DNA from: Paraburkholderia youngii
GTDB lineage: Bacteria > Pseudomonadota > Gammaproteobacteria > Burkholderiales > Burkholderiaceae
Direction: 5' to 3'
NCBI RefSeq assembly: GCF_013366925.1
Contig: NZ_JAALDK010000001.1
Coordinates: 5,454,001-5,518,000, forward strand
DNA: 64,000 bases
The translations under genes were made by a program, and so were the position numbers. The notes beneath the pieces were generated by a model that saw nothing but the letters and a program-made list of their open reading frames with translations, did no database searches and had not been told where the DNA came from. Positions 10,476 to 19,287 of this stretch are shown piece after piece; the stretch's first letter is position 1, and each line of letters begins with the position of its first letter.

Positions 10476-10657
10476 GGTGGCATCGTCTTCGTGAGCCGCG
10501 TTATCCGGATCGCGCCGCCGGCCTCTCCTCGAGCCTTTTTGTTGGCGGCGTTTAGCGGGCGCGTCGTGGTTGGGAAACACACCCTTTTCTGCGGACTTTC
10601 GAATGAAGCGCTTCGATTATGGCACATGGATTGCGAATGGCAATCCGGGAAATCGGC

Positions 10658-10663
10658 GATAAT
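10658..10663 (+). promoter_or_regulatory. Possible -10 element for rsxB
   Basis: GATAAT sits 54 bases before the rsxB start in the divergent TetR/rsxB gap. The nearest -35-like TTGCGA (10631-10636) is 21 bases away, longer than usual, so support is weak. Confidence 0.3.
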
Positions 10664-10716
10664 GTGCTATTTAGTTCAGGTCGTGCGCTCGCACGGCAAA
10701 CCCCCGCGCCGTAACC

Positions 10717-11622
10717 GTGACAGACGTCAAAACACTCGCGGATCGCATCGAAGATCTGCTGCCCCAAACGCAATGCACGAAGTGCGGTTATCCCGCATGC
10801 CGTCCGTATGCCGAAGCCATCGCCAGCGGCGAGGCGAACTATAACCAGTGCCCGCCCGGCGGTGCCGAGGGCATCGCGCGCCTCGCCGCGCTACTCGGCA
10901 AACCGGTGATTCCGCTCAATTCCGCCAATGGCGTCGAACGTCCGCGCCCCTTGGCGGTTATCGACGAACAGGTGTGCATCGGCTGCACGCTGTGCATGCA
11001 GGCATGTCCGGTCGACGCGATAGTTGGCGCACCGAAACAGATGCACACCGTGATCGCCGAGCTCTGCACCGGCTGCGACCTGTGCGTGCCCCCCTGCCCG
11101 GTCGACTGCATCGCGATGCTGCCCGTCACCGGCGAGGCCACCGGCTGGGATGCATGGAGCCAGAGCGAGGCAGACGCGGCGCGGGCGCGTCATAACCGCC
11201 ACGAGGGCCGTCTCGCGCGCGAGCGCAACGCCGCCGAAGCGCGTGCTGCGGCGCGGCGAGCCGCGAGTGCGAGCGCGCCGGCGGCGGCTGCGTCGGGCGC
11301 GGTTCCCGCGAGCGGCGCGACAACGCCGTCCGAGGCCCCGGCTACCCCGAGTGCGGACGACGCCGAAGCGAAAAAACGCGCGATCATCCAGGCCGCGCTC
11401 GAACGCGCGCGCAAGAAGAAAGAGGAGATGGCCGCGAAAGGCCAGGGGCCGCTGAACACCGAGAACGTCAGCGCCGACGTGCAGGCACAGATCGATGCAG
11501 CCGAAGCGCGCCGCCGCCGTCTCGGTCTTGCCAGCGGCGAGGGTACACACGGCTCGGAGCCGTCGTCCAACGAGTCCGACGAGTCAAAGCCGCCGTCCAG
11601 CTCGCCGCCGACCGCGCGCTGA
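10717..11622 (+). CDS. rsxB: RsxB/RnfB-like ferredoxin (solitary, soluble)
   Basis: Iron-sulfur electron carrier of the Rnf/Rsx type. The first cluster domain has Cys 20, 23, 28 and 45 (CTKCGYPAC then QCPPGG). Two 4Fe-4S ferredoxin motifs follow, with Cys 87, 90, 93, 97 and 117, 120, 123, 127. Unlike canonical RnfB there is no N-terminal membrane anchor. The C-terminal half (about residues 145-301) is a low-complexity Ala/Arg/Glu-rich, probably coiled tail. The start is GTG. No other rnf/rsx subunit is nearby, but nth follows 43 bases downstream, the same neighbour as in the E. coli rsx operon. Its partner proteins cannot be read from the sequence. Confidence 0.88.
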   Translation: MTDVKTLADRIEDLLPQTQCTKCGYPACRPYAEAIASGEANYNQCPPGGAEGIARLAALLGKPVIPLNSANGVERPRPLAVIDEQVCIGCTLCMQACPVDAIVGAPKQMHTVIAELCTGCDLCVPPCPVDCIAMLPVTGEATGWDAWSQSEADAARARHNRHEGRLARERNAAEARAAARRAASASAPAAAASGAVPASGATTPSEAPATPSADDAEAKKRAIIQAALERARKKKEEMAAKGQGPLNTENVSADVQAQIDAAEARRRRLGLASGEGTHGSEPSSNESDESKPPSSSPPTAR

Positions 11623-11665
11623 CCTCGCCCGCGCAACCCTTCTCACTCACACGGACCCGCTCCGA

Positions 11666-12310
11666 ATGAACGCGAACAAACGCCGCGCGATCTACGAAAC
11701 GCTTCAGAGCCTGAATCCGCACCCGACCACCGAACTCGAGTACACGACGCCGTTCGAACTGCTGATCGCGGTGCTGCTGTCGGCGCAAGCGACCGACGTG
11801 TCGGTCAACAAGGCGATGCGCAGGATGTTCCCCGTAGCGAACACACCGCAGAAGGTGTTCGACCTCGGCGAGGAAGGTGTCGCGAGCTATATCAAGACGA
11901 TCGGCCTGTATCGCACGAAGGCGAAGAACGTGATCGCGACCTGTCGCATTCTGCTCGACCAGTACGGCGGCGAGGTGCCCGAGGATCGCGAGGCGCTCGA
12001 AGGGCTGCCGGGTGTCGGCCGCAAAACGGCCAACGTGATTCTGAACACCGCGTTCGGCCATCCGACCATCGCGGTCGACACGCACATATTCCGCGTCGCC
12101 AACCGCACCGGCCTCGCGCCCGGCAAGGACGTGCGCGCGGTCGAAGCAGCGCTCGAAAAATTCACGCCAGCCGAATTCAGGAAGGACGCGCACCACTGGC
12201 TGATCCTGCATGGACGCTACGTGTGCAAGGCGCGCCGCCCCGAATGCTGGCATTGCGTGATCGAGCCGCTGTGCGAGTTCCGGCCGAAGACCCCGCCGCC
12301 CGATCTTTAA
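11666..12310 (+). CDS. nth: Endonuclease III (DNA glycosylase/AP lyase)
   Basis: Base-excision repair enzyme that removes oxidised pyrimidines and cleaves at abasic sites. It is 214 residues. The helix-hairpin-helix LPGVGRKTANV carries catalytic Lys-120, the motif AVDTHIFRVANR carries Asp-138, and the C-terminal 4Fe-4S loop has the Cys-x6-Cys-x2-Cys-x5-Cys spacing. These positions match E. coli Nth. The ATG at 11666 gives the family length; the frame is open further upstream only as an overlap with rsxB. Probably co-transcribed with rsxB. Confidence 0.96.
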   Translation: MNANKRRAIYETLQSLNPHPTTELEYTTPFELLIAVLLSAQATDVSVNKAMRRMFPVANTPQKVFDLGEEGVASYIKTIGLYRTKAKNVIATCRILLDQYGGEVPEDREALEGLPGVGRKTANVILNTAFGHPTIAVDTHIFRVANRTGLAPGKDVRAVEAALEKFTPAEFRKDAHHWLILHGRYVCKARRPECWHCVIEPLCEFRPKTPPPDL

Positions 12311-12446
12311 GGGCAGCCCAACTCGAAACCCCAGACCGCGCGGCGCGCCTGCAGCCCGAACGGCCGCCGCGTAAAATGATGCTTTACACGCAGTGCGCCC
12401 CCCGTACACACGCCGTCGCGCCCCACTCCCACGCACCGGTTCCACG

Positions 12447-12881
12447 ATGTTCAATCCCAGCCGCGACGAAGTTCGCCTCTTTTTCACCGACACCTGGCGC
12501 AAACAGCGCCAAGGCGAGATTCTGACGCCGCTCGAGGCGATCGCCGCCGACTGGATCGTCGAGCATCCGGAATATCACGCCGACCTCACCGACGCCCCCG
12601 CTGCGCAGGCGCAGGACTATTCGCCGGAGCGCGGCCAGACCAATCCGTTCCTGCATCTGTCGATGCATCTGGCGATCTCCGAACAGCTGTCGATCGATCA
12701 GCCGCCCGGCATTCGCGCCGCGCACGAGCGGCTCGCCGCACGCCTCGGCTCGACGCACGAGGCGCAGCACGCAATCATGGACTGCCTCGGCGAAACCATC
12801 TGGGAAGCGCAGCGCACCGGCACGCCGCCGGACACGGACGCGTATTTGCAGCGCATCGAACGGCGCGCGACGCGCGACTGA
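12447..12881 (+). CDS. DUF1841 family protein
   Basis: A 144-residue cytosolic protein beginning MFNPSRDEVRLFF, the characteristic start of DUF1841. It also carries the family's HPEYHADL and NPFLHLSMHLAISEQ blocks, with several conserved His residues. Function is unknown. In related genomes the family sits next to nth and c-type cytochromes, which is also the arrangement here. A TAAAAT-like -10 lies near 12371. It ends in a very strong terminator shared with the convergent cytochrome genes. Confidence 0.87.
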   Translation: MFNPSRDEVRLFFTDTWRKQRQGEILTPLEAIAADWIVEHPEYHADLTDAPAAQAQDYSPERGQTNPFLHLSMHLAISEQLSIDQPPGIRAAHERLAARLGSTHEAQHAIMDCLGETIWEAQRTGTPPDTDAYLQRIERRATRD

Positions 12882-12913
12882 AGCGACCGCAAACCCCGGC
12901 TCGATGCCCTCAA

Positions 12914-12947
12914 AGCAAAACACCCCGCCAAGGCGGGGTGTTTTGCT
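12914..12947. terminator. Bidirectional terminator between DUF1841 and cytochrome c genes
   Basis: A 16-bp perfect inverted repeat with only two bases between the arms. The outer pairs are A/T-rich (AGCAAAA and TTTTGCT), giving T-runs on both strands. Confidence 0.93.
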
Positions 12948-12981
12948 TTTGAAGCCGCGGCGCGAAATCCGCGCCCTACGC

Positions 12982-13362
12982 TCACTTCTTCTGCACGAGG
13001 TCGCCTTCCAGCGATTCGACGTAAGCGGCGATGTCCTTCATGTCGCCTAGCGACAGGCTCTGCACCTGTGCCTGCATGATCGCGTTGTTGCGGCCGAGGT
13101 GCGGATTGCCGGTGCCCATCTGGTACTGACGCAGCGCCCAGTACACATAGTCGGAGTGCTGACCGGCCAGCTTCGGATACTCCGGGCTCACCGGCTTGTT
13201 CAGGCCGGGACCGTGGCAGGCCGCGCAGTTGTGACTGTCGGCGAGCACCTTGCCGTTGCCCGCGTCAGCCGCGTGAGCGACGTTCGCCACGGCCAGACCG
13301 ATTACCGCCGCCGCGCCGACCGCCTTGAATACCGTGTGGAGTGCCTGTTGGGGCTTGATCAT
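12982..13362 (-). CDS. Periplasmic c-type cytochrome, second gene of pair
   Basis: Small class I cytochrome c of 126 residues. A signal peptide covers about residues 1-31 (ending VAHA-ADAG). The haem-binding site is CAACHG near residue 42, and GRNNAIMQAQ supplies the likely axial Met. The sequence YPKLAGQHSDYVYWALRQY is typical of cytochrome c4/c553-like proteins. The start at 13362 has an AGGAGA ribosome site 7 bases upstream. It follows the other cytochrome gene by 46 bases in the same direction, so the two form an operon. The electron partner is unknown; delivery to a terminal oxidase is the usual role. Confidence 0.9.
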   Translation of the reverse strand: MIKPQQALHTVFKAVGAAAVIGLAVANVAHAADAGNGKVLADSHNCAACHGPGLNKPVSPEYPKLAGQHSDYVYWALRQYQMGTGNPHLGRNNAIMQAQVQSLSLGDMKDIAAYVESLEGDLVQKK

Positions 13363-13408
13363 GAAATCTCCTATCCCGCGAATTGGATGTACTGGTGACC
13401 GACGCCGA

Positions 13409-13777
13409 TCACTTGTCGGGATTGTTTTTCGAAGCGGCAGTTTGCGCTGCGTAGTAGGCGGCGATGTCGGCAATGTCCTGATCCGACAGCGACGTTGCGA
13501 TTGCATGCATCGTGTCGAAATGGCGGTCGCCCTTCTTGTAGGCGCGCAGCGCGATCTCGAGGTAGGCCTGATTTTGCCCGCCGAGCTTCGGCACGCGGAA
13601 AACCTCTGGATAAGCCGTACGATATTCAGGGATGCCGTGGCAGCCGATACACATCGCGACCTTGTCCTGGCCCGCCTTGGCGTTGCCTACGACATCCGCT
13701 GCCTGCGCACTGACCGCGTACCCCGCGAGCACCGACAGCGCTGCGATCACGACGTGTTTGCCGACGAATTTATTCAT
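13409..13777 (-). CDS. Periplasmic c-type cytochrome, first gene of pair
   Basis: A 122-residue class I cytochrome c with a signal peptide (MNKFVGKHVV to SAQA-ADVV), haem motif CIGCHG near residue 43, and FDTMHAIATSLSDQDIADIAAYYA at the C-terminus carrying the probable Met ligand. It is similar in layout to the next gene downstream, suggesting an old tandem duplication. A long N-terminal extension in the same frame reaches 13981, but it lacks the signal-peptide position and a ribosome site, so 13777 is the start. It diverges from the MoxR/VWA operon. Confidence 0.9.
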   Translation of the reverse strand: MNKFVGKHVVIAALSVLAGYAVSAQAADVVGNAKAGQDKVAMCIGCHGIPEYRTAYPEVFRVPKLGGQNQAYLEIALRAYKKGDRHFDTMHAIATSLSDQDIADIAAYYAAQTAASKNNPDK

Positions 13778-14093
13778 AGATGTAACCTGGCTTGAGGGGA
13801 AACGGGTGCCCACAAAGGCAGCGGTCCGGCCGTTCTTCTTATGAGGTGGCCACGCAGGCCAAAAAAATCGGGCCCATTGTACCGCGACGCCGCGCCGAAC
13901 GTCCACAACACGCGGGAGCCGCGCAACGCCCGTCTGGACGGGCCGCGCGCCATGCTCGCGGCGGCTTCGCGATGACGCCACAGCGGCGCCGGCGCGTCTA
14001 CCCCGGCACGGCTGACAACATACGTGAGCCGGTTTCGGGCCAACAGGCCTTCTGACTTATACTGGGTTTTTTCCCGCACAAGAGCATCTCGCC
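13778..14093. other. Divergent intergenic region, cytochrome operon / MoxR operon
   Basis: Three hundred bases with no convincing gene. Both promoters must lie here. A TATACT -10-like hexamer is at 14058-14063, directly before a T-run (14067-14073) and 31 bases upstream of the MoxR start. No good -35 partner is visible. Confidence 0.5.
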
Positions 14094-14936
14094 ATGCGTT
14101 TCGAAGGCTCATCGCAGTACGTCGCCACCGACGACCTCAAGCTCGCGGTCAACGCCGCGATGACGCTCAAGCGTCCGCTCCTGATCAAGGGCGAACCCGG
14201 CACCGGCAAGACCATGCTCGCCGAGGAAGTCGCCGCCGCGCTCGGCATGCCGCTCTTGCAATGGCACATCAAGTCGACCACCAAGGCCCAGCAGGGCTTG
14301 TACGAATACGACGCCGTGTCGCGACTGCGCGATTCGCAGCTCGGCGACGAACGCGTGAAGGACATCCGCAACTACATCGTCAAGGGTGTGCTGTGGCAGG
14401 CGTTCGAATCGGACGAGCAGAGCGTGCTGCTGATCGACGAGATCGACAAGGCCGACATCGAATTCCCGAACGACCTGCTGCGCGAACTCGACCGCATGGA
14501 GTTCTACGTGTACGAGACGCGCGAGCTGGTGCGCGCGAAGCATCGCCCGCTCGTGATCATCACGTCGAACAACGAGAAGGAATTGCCCGACGCGTTCCTG
14601 CGCCGCTGCTTCTTCCACTACATCAAGTTTCCGGACGCGACGACGATGCAGCAGATCGTCGACGTGCACTACCCCGGCATCAAGAAGGACCTGCTCGCCG
14701 CCGCACTGCAGAGCTTCTTCGAGCTGCGCAACGTCGCGGGGCTGAAGAAGAAGCCGTCCACCTCCGAACTGCTCGACTGGCTCAAGCTGCTGCTCGCCGA
14801 AGACATTCCGCCCGAAGCGCTGCGCTCGGCCGACCACAAGCAGATCGTGCCGCCGCTGCACGGCGCGCTGCTGAAGAACGAACAGGACGTGGGCCTGTTC
14901 GAGCGGCTGCTGTTCATGAACCGCAACAACCGTTGA
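14094..14936 (+). CDS. MoxR-family AAA+ ATPase
   Basis: A 280-residue AAA+ chaperone of the MoxR type, which usually works with a VWA partner to insert metal cofactors or mature enzyme complexes. Walker A GEPGTGKT is at 33-40, Walker B VLLIDE at 111-116, and a sensor/arginine-finger region appears as IITSNNEKELPDAFLRRC. The C-terminal lid domain is short. The VWA-domain gene starts 28 bases after its stop, a standard two-gene unit. The target enzyme is not evident here. The adjacent divergent cytochromes or an aerobic CO-dehydrogenase-type system elsewhere are possibilities. Confidence 0.92.
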   Translation: MRFEGSSQYVATDDLKLAVNAAMTLKRPLLIKGEPGTGKTMLAEEVAAALGMPLLQWHIKSTTKAQQGLYEYDAVSRLRDSQLGDERVKDIRNYIVKGVLWQAFESDEQSVLLIDEIDKADIEFPNDLLRELDRMEFYVYETRELVRAKHRPLVIITSNNEKELPDAFLRRCFFHYIKFPDATTMQQIVDVHYPGIKKDLLAAALQSFFELRNVAGLKKKPSTSELLDWLKLLLAEDIPPEALRSADHKQIVPPLHGALLKNEQDVGLFERLLFMNRNNR

Positions 14937-14964
14937 GCGGGCACCGCGCCGCAGGACATCCAGC

Positions 14965-16140
14965 ATGCTGATCGACTTCTTCTACTCGCTGCGCGCCGCC
15001 AAACTGCCGGTCTCGGTGAAGGAATACCTGACGCTGCTCGAAGCGCTGAAGGCCAACGTGATCGCGCCGTCGCTCGACGAGTTCTACTACCTGTCGCGCA
15101 TCACGCTCGTGAAGGACGAGCAGTACTTCGACAAGTTCGACCAGGCGTTCGGCGCCTTTTTCAACGGGGTCGCGGCAAGCTCGGAGCTCGCGTTCGAGAT
15201 TCCGCTCGACTGGCTGAAGAAGAAGCTGCAACGCGATCTGTCGCCCGAGGAAAAGGCGCAGATCGAGGCGATGGGCGGCATCGACAAGCTGATGGAGCGC
15301 CTGAAGGAACTGTTCGACGAGCAGAAGGAGCGCCACGAGGGCGGCAACAAATGGATCGGCACGGGCGGCACGTCGCCGTTCGGCAACGGCGGCTATAACC
15401 CCGAGGGTGTGCGCATCGGCGGCGACGCGACCGGCAATCGCACCGCCGTCAAGGTCTGGGAAGCGCGCGCGTACCGCGACTACGACGACCAGGTCGAGAT
15501 CGGCACGCGCAACATCAAGGTTGCGCTGCGGCGCTTGCGCCGCTTCGCCCGCGAGGGCGCCGCGGAAGAGCTCGACCTGCCCGACACCATCCGCAGCACC
15601 GCCGCGAACGCCGGCTGGCTCGATCTGAAGATGGTGCCCGAGCGGCACAACAACGTGAAGGTGCTGATGCTGCTCGATGTCGGCGGCTCGATGGACGATC
15701 ACGTGAAGCGCACCGAGGAGCTGTTCTCCGCCGCGAAGGCCGAGTTCAAGCACCTCGAGTTCTATTACTTCCACAACTGCGTGTACGACTTCCTGTGGAA
15801 GAACAACCGCCGCCGCCACGCCGAGCGCACGCCGACGTGGGACGTGCTGCACAAGTTCACGCCGGACTACAAGCTGATCTTCGTCGGCGACGCGACGATG
15901 AGCCCGTACGAAGTGTTGCAGCCGGGCGGCTCGGTCGAGTACAACAACGCCGAGGCCGGCGCGGTGTGGCTGCGCCGGCTCGCCGATCATTTCCCGCACT
16001 TCGCGTGGCTGAACCCGGAACCGGAAGCGCTGTGGCCATATCGGCAGTCGGTCAGCGCGATCCGCGAAGTGCTGGGCCACCGCATGTATCCGCTGACGCT
16101 CGCGGGCCTGGAGACGGCCATGCGGGTGCTGAGCAAGTGA
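14965..16140 (+). CDS. VWA domain protein, CoxE-like, partner of the MoxR ATPase
   Basis: A 391-residue cytosolic protein. Residues 1-200 are helical and charged. The VWA fold begins about residue 230 with VKVLMLLDVGGSMDD. The MIDAS loop reads Asp-x-Gly-x-Ser (238-242) rather than the textbook Asp-x-Ser-x-Ser, as is usual in the CoxE-like branch. The C-terminal half keeps LIFVGDATMSPYEV and FPHFAWLNPEP blocks of that branch. Family knowledge says MoxR and VWA proteins form a complex that acts on a metalloenzyme client. Secure as a family call, client unknown. Confidence 0.9.
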   Translation: MLIDFFYSLRAAKLPVSVKEYLTLLEALKANVIAPSLDEFYYLSRITLVKDEQYFDKFDQAFGAFFNGVAASSELAFEIPLDWLKKKLQRDLSPEEKAQIEAMGGIDKLMERLKELFDEQKERHEGGNKWIGTGGTSPFGNGGYNPEGVRIGGDATGNRTAVKVWEARAYRDYDDQVEIGTRNIKVALRRLRRFAREGAAEELDLPDTIRSTAANAGWLDLKMVPERHNNVKVLMLLDVGGSMDDHVKRTEELFSAAKAEFKHLEFYYFHNCVYDFLWKNNRRRHAERTPTWDVLHKFTPDYKLIFVGDATMSPYEVLQPGGSVEYNNAEAGAVWLRRLADHFPHFAWLNPEPEALWPYRQSVSAIREVLGHRMYPLTLAGLETAMRVLSK

Positions 16141-16208
16141 CCAGATAACGCCGCCGTTCCAACATCCCCGTCTTGACGCTTTAATTTCCACAACAAGAAA
16201 GCCCTCGC

Positions 16209-17426
16209 ATGAGTTCGTCCCCGTCGCCCCAGCTGTCCCCCGCCGCGCCGCAGAGGCGCTTCAACCCGCTCGCCGATACGTCGCTGTCGACGATCGTCGC
16301 GGGCTTCGTCGCGGCGATGACCGGCTACACGAGCTCGCTCGTGCTGATGTTCCAGGCGGGCCAGGCCGCGCATCTGAGCGACGCGCAGATTTCGTCCTGG
16401 ATCTGGGCGCTGTCGATCGGCATGGGCCTCTGCACGATCGGCCTGTCGCTGCGCTTTCGCGCGCCGATCGTGATCGCGTGGTCGACGCCGGGCGCGGCGC
16501 TGCTGGTGGCGTCGCTGCCGCATGTCGAGTATGCGCAGGCCATCGGCGCGTTCATCTTCTGCGCGGCGCTGCTGACGCTGGTCGGCGTCACCGGCTGGTT
16601 CGACGCGCTGATGAAGCGGATTCCGTCCGGCCTCGCGGCGGCGCTCCTCGCGGGCATCCTGTTCGAGATCGGCATCGAGATTTTCCGTGCCGCGCAGTAC
16701 CAGACCGCGCTCGTGCTGACGATGTTCTTCACCTACCTGATCGTCAAACGGTTCGTGCCGCGTTACGCGATTCCGACCACGCTGGTGGTCGGCACGGCCG
16801 CGGCCGGCGGCCTCGGGCTGCTCGACTTCAGCCACTTTCACGTCGCGCTCGCGCATCCGGTGCTGACGATGCCGTCGTTTTCGGTGGCGGCGTGCGTGAG
16901 CATCGGCATTCCGCTGTTCGTGGTCGCGATGGCCTCGCAGAACGTGCCCGGCATCGCGGTGCTGCGCGCCGACGGCTATACGACCCCGTCCGCGCCGCTG
17001 ATCGCGACGACCGGCGTCGCGTCGCTGCTGCTCGCGCCGTTCGGCTCGCACGGCATCAATCTTGCGGCGATCACGGCGGCGATCTGCACCGGCCCCGAAG
17101 CGCACGAAAACCCCGCGAGGCGCTACACGGCGGCCGTATGGGGCGGCATTTTCTATCTGCTCGCGGGGGTGTTCGGCGCGACGATCGCCGCGCTGTTCGC
17201 GGCGTTTCCGAAGGAACTGGTCGTCTCCGTCGCGGCGCTCGCACTATTTGGCTCGATCATGAGCGGCCTCGCCAATGCGATGCAGGATACGCGGCAGCGC
17301 GAGGCGGCGCTCGTTACGTTCATGGTGACCGCCTCGGGGCTCACGCTGCTGTCGATCGGCTCGGCATTCTGGGGGCTCGTCGCCGGCGTGATCACGCAAG
17401 TCGTGCTGAACGCGCGGCGCGTGTGA
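16209..17426 (+). CDS. benE: BenE-family benzoate/proton symporter homologue
   Basis: A 405-residue inner-membrane protein with about 11-12 hydrophobic segments. It shows the BenE features IVAGFVAAMTGYTSSLVLMFQA near the N-terminus, IVIAWSTPGAALL at about residues 90-105 and ASQNVPGIAVLRADGY in the middle. BenE members import benzoate with protons, but no benzoate-degrading genes are present in the window, so the real substrate is open. It starts 68 bases after the VWA gene on the same strand and could be partly co-transcribed. There is no strong ribosome site (AAGAAAG). Confidence 0.85.
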   Translation: MSSSPSPQLSPAAPQRRFNPLADTSLSTIVAGFVAAMTGYTSSLVLMFQAGQAAHLSDAQISSWIWALSIGMGLCTIGLSLRFRAPIVIAWSTPGAALLVASLPHVEYAQAIGAFIFCAALLTLVGVTGWFDALMKRIPSGLAAALLAGILFEIGIEIFRAAQYQTALVLTMFFTYLIVKRFVPRYAIPTTLVVGTAAAGGLGLLDFSHFHVALAHPVLTMPSFSVAACVSIGIPLFVVAMASQNVPGIAVLRADGYTTPSAPLIATTGVASLLLAPFGSHGINLAAITAAICTGPEAHENPARRYTAAVWGGIFYLLAGVFGATIAALFAAFPKELVVSVAALALFGSIMSGLANAMQDTRQREAALVTFMVTASGLTLLSIGSAFWGLVAGVITQVVLNARRV

Positions 17427-17551
17427 ACGAATCGCCATGCCCGGCTGTCCGTACCCGGTGTTCATGCCGTCGTCGGCGATCCGCCATAGAATAGATGTAT
17501 CCGGCAGCGTTTCCCGGCGCCATCGCGGGACGCGCTGCGGCTTGACCCGCG

Positions 17552-17600
17552 GCCGCCGGCGCCGGCTGATTGCTCTGTTTCGTCCAGCCGGCGCGGCGGC
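17552..17600 (+). other. Large GC-rich hairpin in the transaldolase leader
   Basis: Arms of 16-17 bases with a single bulged G pair across a 16-base loop. It lies 50-99 bases before the tal start and 126 bases after benE. No T-run follows. It may slow transcription from benE or fold in the tal leader. Confidence 0.45.
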
Positions 17601-17650
17601 GTCCTCATTTCTCCTGAACCACGGCGCACACGCGCCCTGAAGGCCCGAAC

Positions 17651-18604
17651 ATGACAACCGCACTCGACCAACTCAAGCAATACACCACCGTGGTGGCCGA
17701 CACTGGCGACTTCCAGCAGCTCGCGCAGTACAAGCCGCGCGATGCGACCACCAATCCGTCGCTGATTCTGAAGGCCGTGCAGAAAGACGACTACCGGCCG
17801 CTGCTCGAAAAGACCGTGAAGGCGCATGCGTCGAAACCGGTCGGTGCGATCATCGACCAGTTGCTGATCGCGTTCGGCACCGAAATCCTGAAGATCATCC
17901 CCGGGCGGGTGTCGACCGAAGTCGACGCGCGCCTGTCGTTCGACATCGAAGGCTCGATCAAGAAAGCCCATGAGCTGATCGCGCTGTACAAGGAGCACGG
18001 CGTCGAACGCGACCGCGTGCTGATCAAGCTCGCGTCGACGTGGGAAGGCGTGCGCGCGGCCGAGGTGCTGCAGAAGGAAGGCATCAGTTGCAACATGACG
18101 CTGCTGTTCTCGCTCCCGCAGGCGGCGGCCTGTGCAGAAGCTGGCGCGCAGCTGATCTCGCCGTTCGTCGGCCGCATCTACGACTGGTACAAGAAGAGCG
18201 CCGGCAGCGCGTGGGACGAAGCGAAAGACGGCGGCGCCAACGACCCGGGCGTCAAGTCGGTGCGCCGCATCTATGGGTATTACAAAAAGTTCGGCTACAA
18301 AACCGAAGTGATGGGCGCGAGCTTCCGCACAACCTCGCAGATCCTGGAACTGGCCGGCTGCGATCTGCTGACGATCAGCCCCGACCTGCTGCAAAAGCTG
18401 CACGACAGCACCGACAAGATCGAGCGCAAGCTGTCGCCGGAGGCGTCGCAGGACGCGGACATCGAGCGCGTGCCGGTCGACGAAAAGTCGTTCCGCTTCC
18501 TCGTCAACGACGACGCGATGGCGACCGAGAAGCTCGCCGAAGGCATTCGTACGTTCGCCGCTGACGCAATCAAGCTGGAAAAACTGATCGACACGCTGCG
18601 CTGA
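17651..18604 (+). CDS. tal: Transaldolase
   Basis: Pentose-phosphate enzyme that moves a dihydroxyacetone unit between sedoheptulose-7-phosphate and glyceraldehyde-3-phosphate. It is 317 residues, the TalB-type length. The Schiff-base lysine is Lys-126 in [11 protein letters not shown]. Other signatures are [29 protein letters not shown] and [13 protein letters not shown]. The ATG has a modest ribosome site. It is flanked by a leader hairpin and followed by a terminator-like hairpin, so probably its own unit. Confidence 0.97.
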   Translation: MTTALDQLKQYTTVVADTGDFQQLAQYKPRDATTNPSLILKAVQKDDYRPLLEKTVKAHASKPVGAIIDQLLIAFGTEILKIIPGRVSTEVDARLSFDIEGSIKKAHELIALYKEHGVERDRVLIKLASTWEGVRAAEVLQKEGISCNMTLLFSLPQAAACAEAGAQLISPFVGRIYDWYKKSAGSAWDEAKDGGANDPGVKSVRRIYGYYKKFGYKTEVMGASFRTTSQILELAGCDLLTISPDLLQKLHDSTDKIERKLSPEASQDADIERVPVDEKSFRFLVNDDAMATEKLAEGIRTFAADAIKLEKLIDTLR

Positions 18605-18695
18605 GGTGCCGCGGGCGGCGGACGTGGCTGGCTGCGTGACGCTCACGTTCACGCTCGCCGCGCCGCGCCCGCTCCGCTCGAAAGCGATCCATGAC

Positions 18696-18738
18696 GAGCG
18701 GCGCCGAATCTCACGGTTCGGCGCCGCTCCTCGTTTAC
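18696..18738 (+). terminator. Terminator-like hairpin after tal
   Basis: A 13-bp perfect GC-rich stem with an 8-base loop (18696-18729) is followed by CTCGTTT. The T-run is short, so efficiency is uncertain. Confidence 0.65.
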
Positions 18739-18827
18739 GCTGCGACTACAATCGACTGCACGCCCCTCCCCGCCTGAGCTGGCGAGGAACGAGGGCGCCC
18801 GCCCAACGCCTGACCAGGGAGACGATC

Positions 18828-19247
18828 ATGTATGTTCAGCCCTACGTGTTCTTCAACGGCCGTTGCCAGGAAGCGCTCGACTACTACACCGACAAACTCG
18901 GCGCCCAGGTAACCTTCAAGATGCTGTTCAAGGACGCGCCACCCGACGCGCAAAACCCGCCACGCCCCGAACTCGCCGACAAGATCATGCACGCGAACGT
19001 GCAGCTGGGCTCGAGCACGTGGATGGCTTCCGACGGCAACTGCGATCCGGCGGCCGGCCCGTTCAATGGCTTCAGCCTGTCGCTGACCGTCGAAGACAGC
19101 GCGTCGGCGGAAAAATGCTTCAACGCGCTCGCCGATGGCGGCCAGGTCGTGATGCCGTTCCAGCCAACGTTCTGGAGCAAGGGCTTCGGAATGGTGGTGG
19201 ACCGCTTCGGCATGATGTGGATGGTCACGCTGCCGCCGCAGGTTTGA
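18828..19247 (+). CDS. VOC family protein (PhnB/glyoxalase-like)
   Basis: A 139-residue vicinal-oxygen-chelate fold protein. The PhnB-like pattern is clear: VQPYVFFNGRCQEALDYYTDKLG at the start, MHANVQLGSSTWMASD in the middle and KGFGMVVDRFGMMWMV at the end. This subgroup often lacks the full set of metal ligands and its chemistry is unknown. An AGGGA ribosome site 6-7 bases before the ATG at 18828 fixes the start. It is convergent with the FUSC gene. Confidence 0.88.
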   Translation: MYVQPYVFFNGRCQEALDYYTDKLGAQVTFKMLFKDAPPDAQNPPRPELADKIMHANVQLGSSTWMASDGNCDPAAGPFNGFSLSLTVEDSASAEKCFNALADGGQVVMPFQPTFWSKGFGMVVDRFGMMWMVTLPPQV

Positions 19248-19287
19248 GGCTTAGCGGCCGAGCGTTTGGGTTCGGCCATTCGACCAC

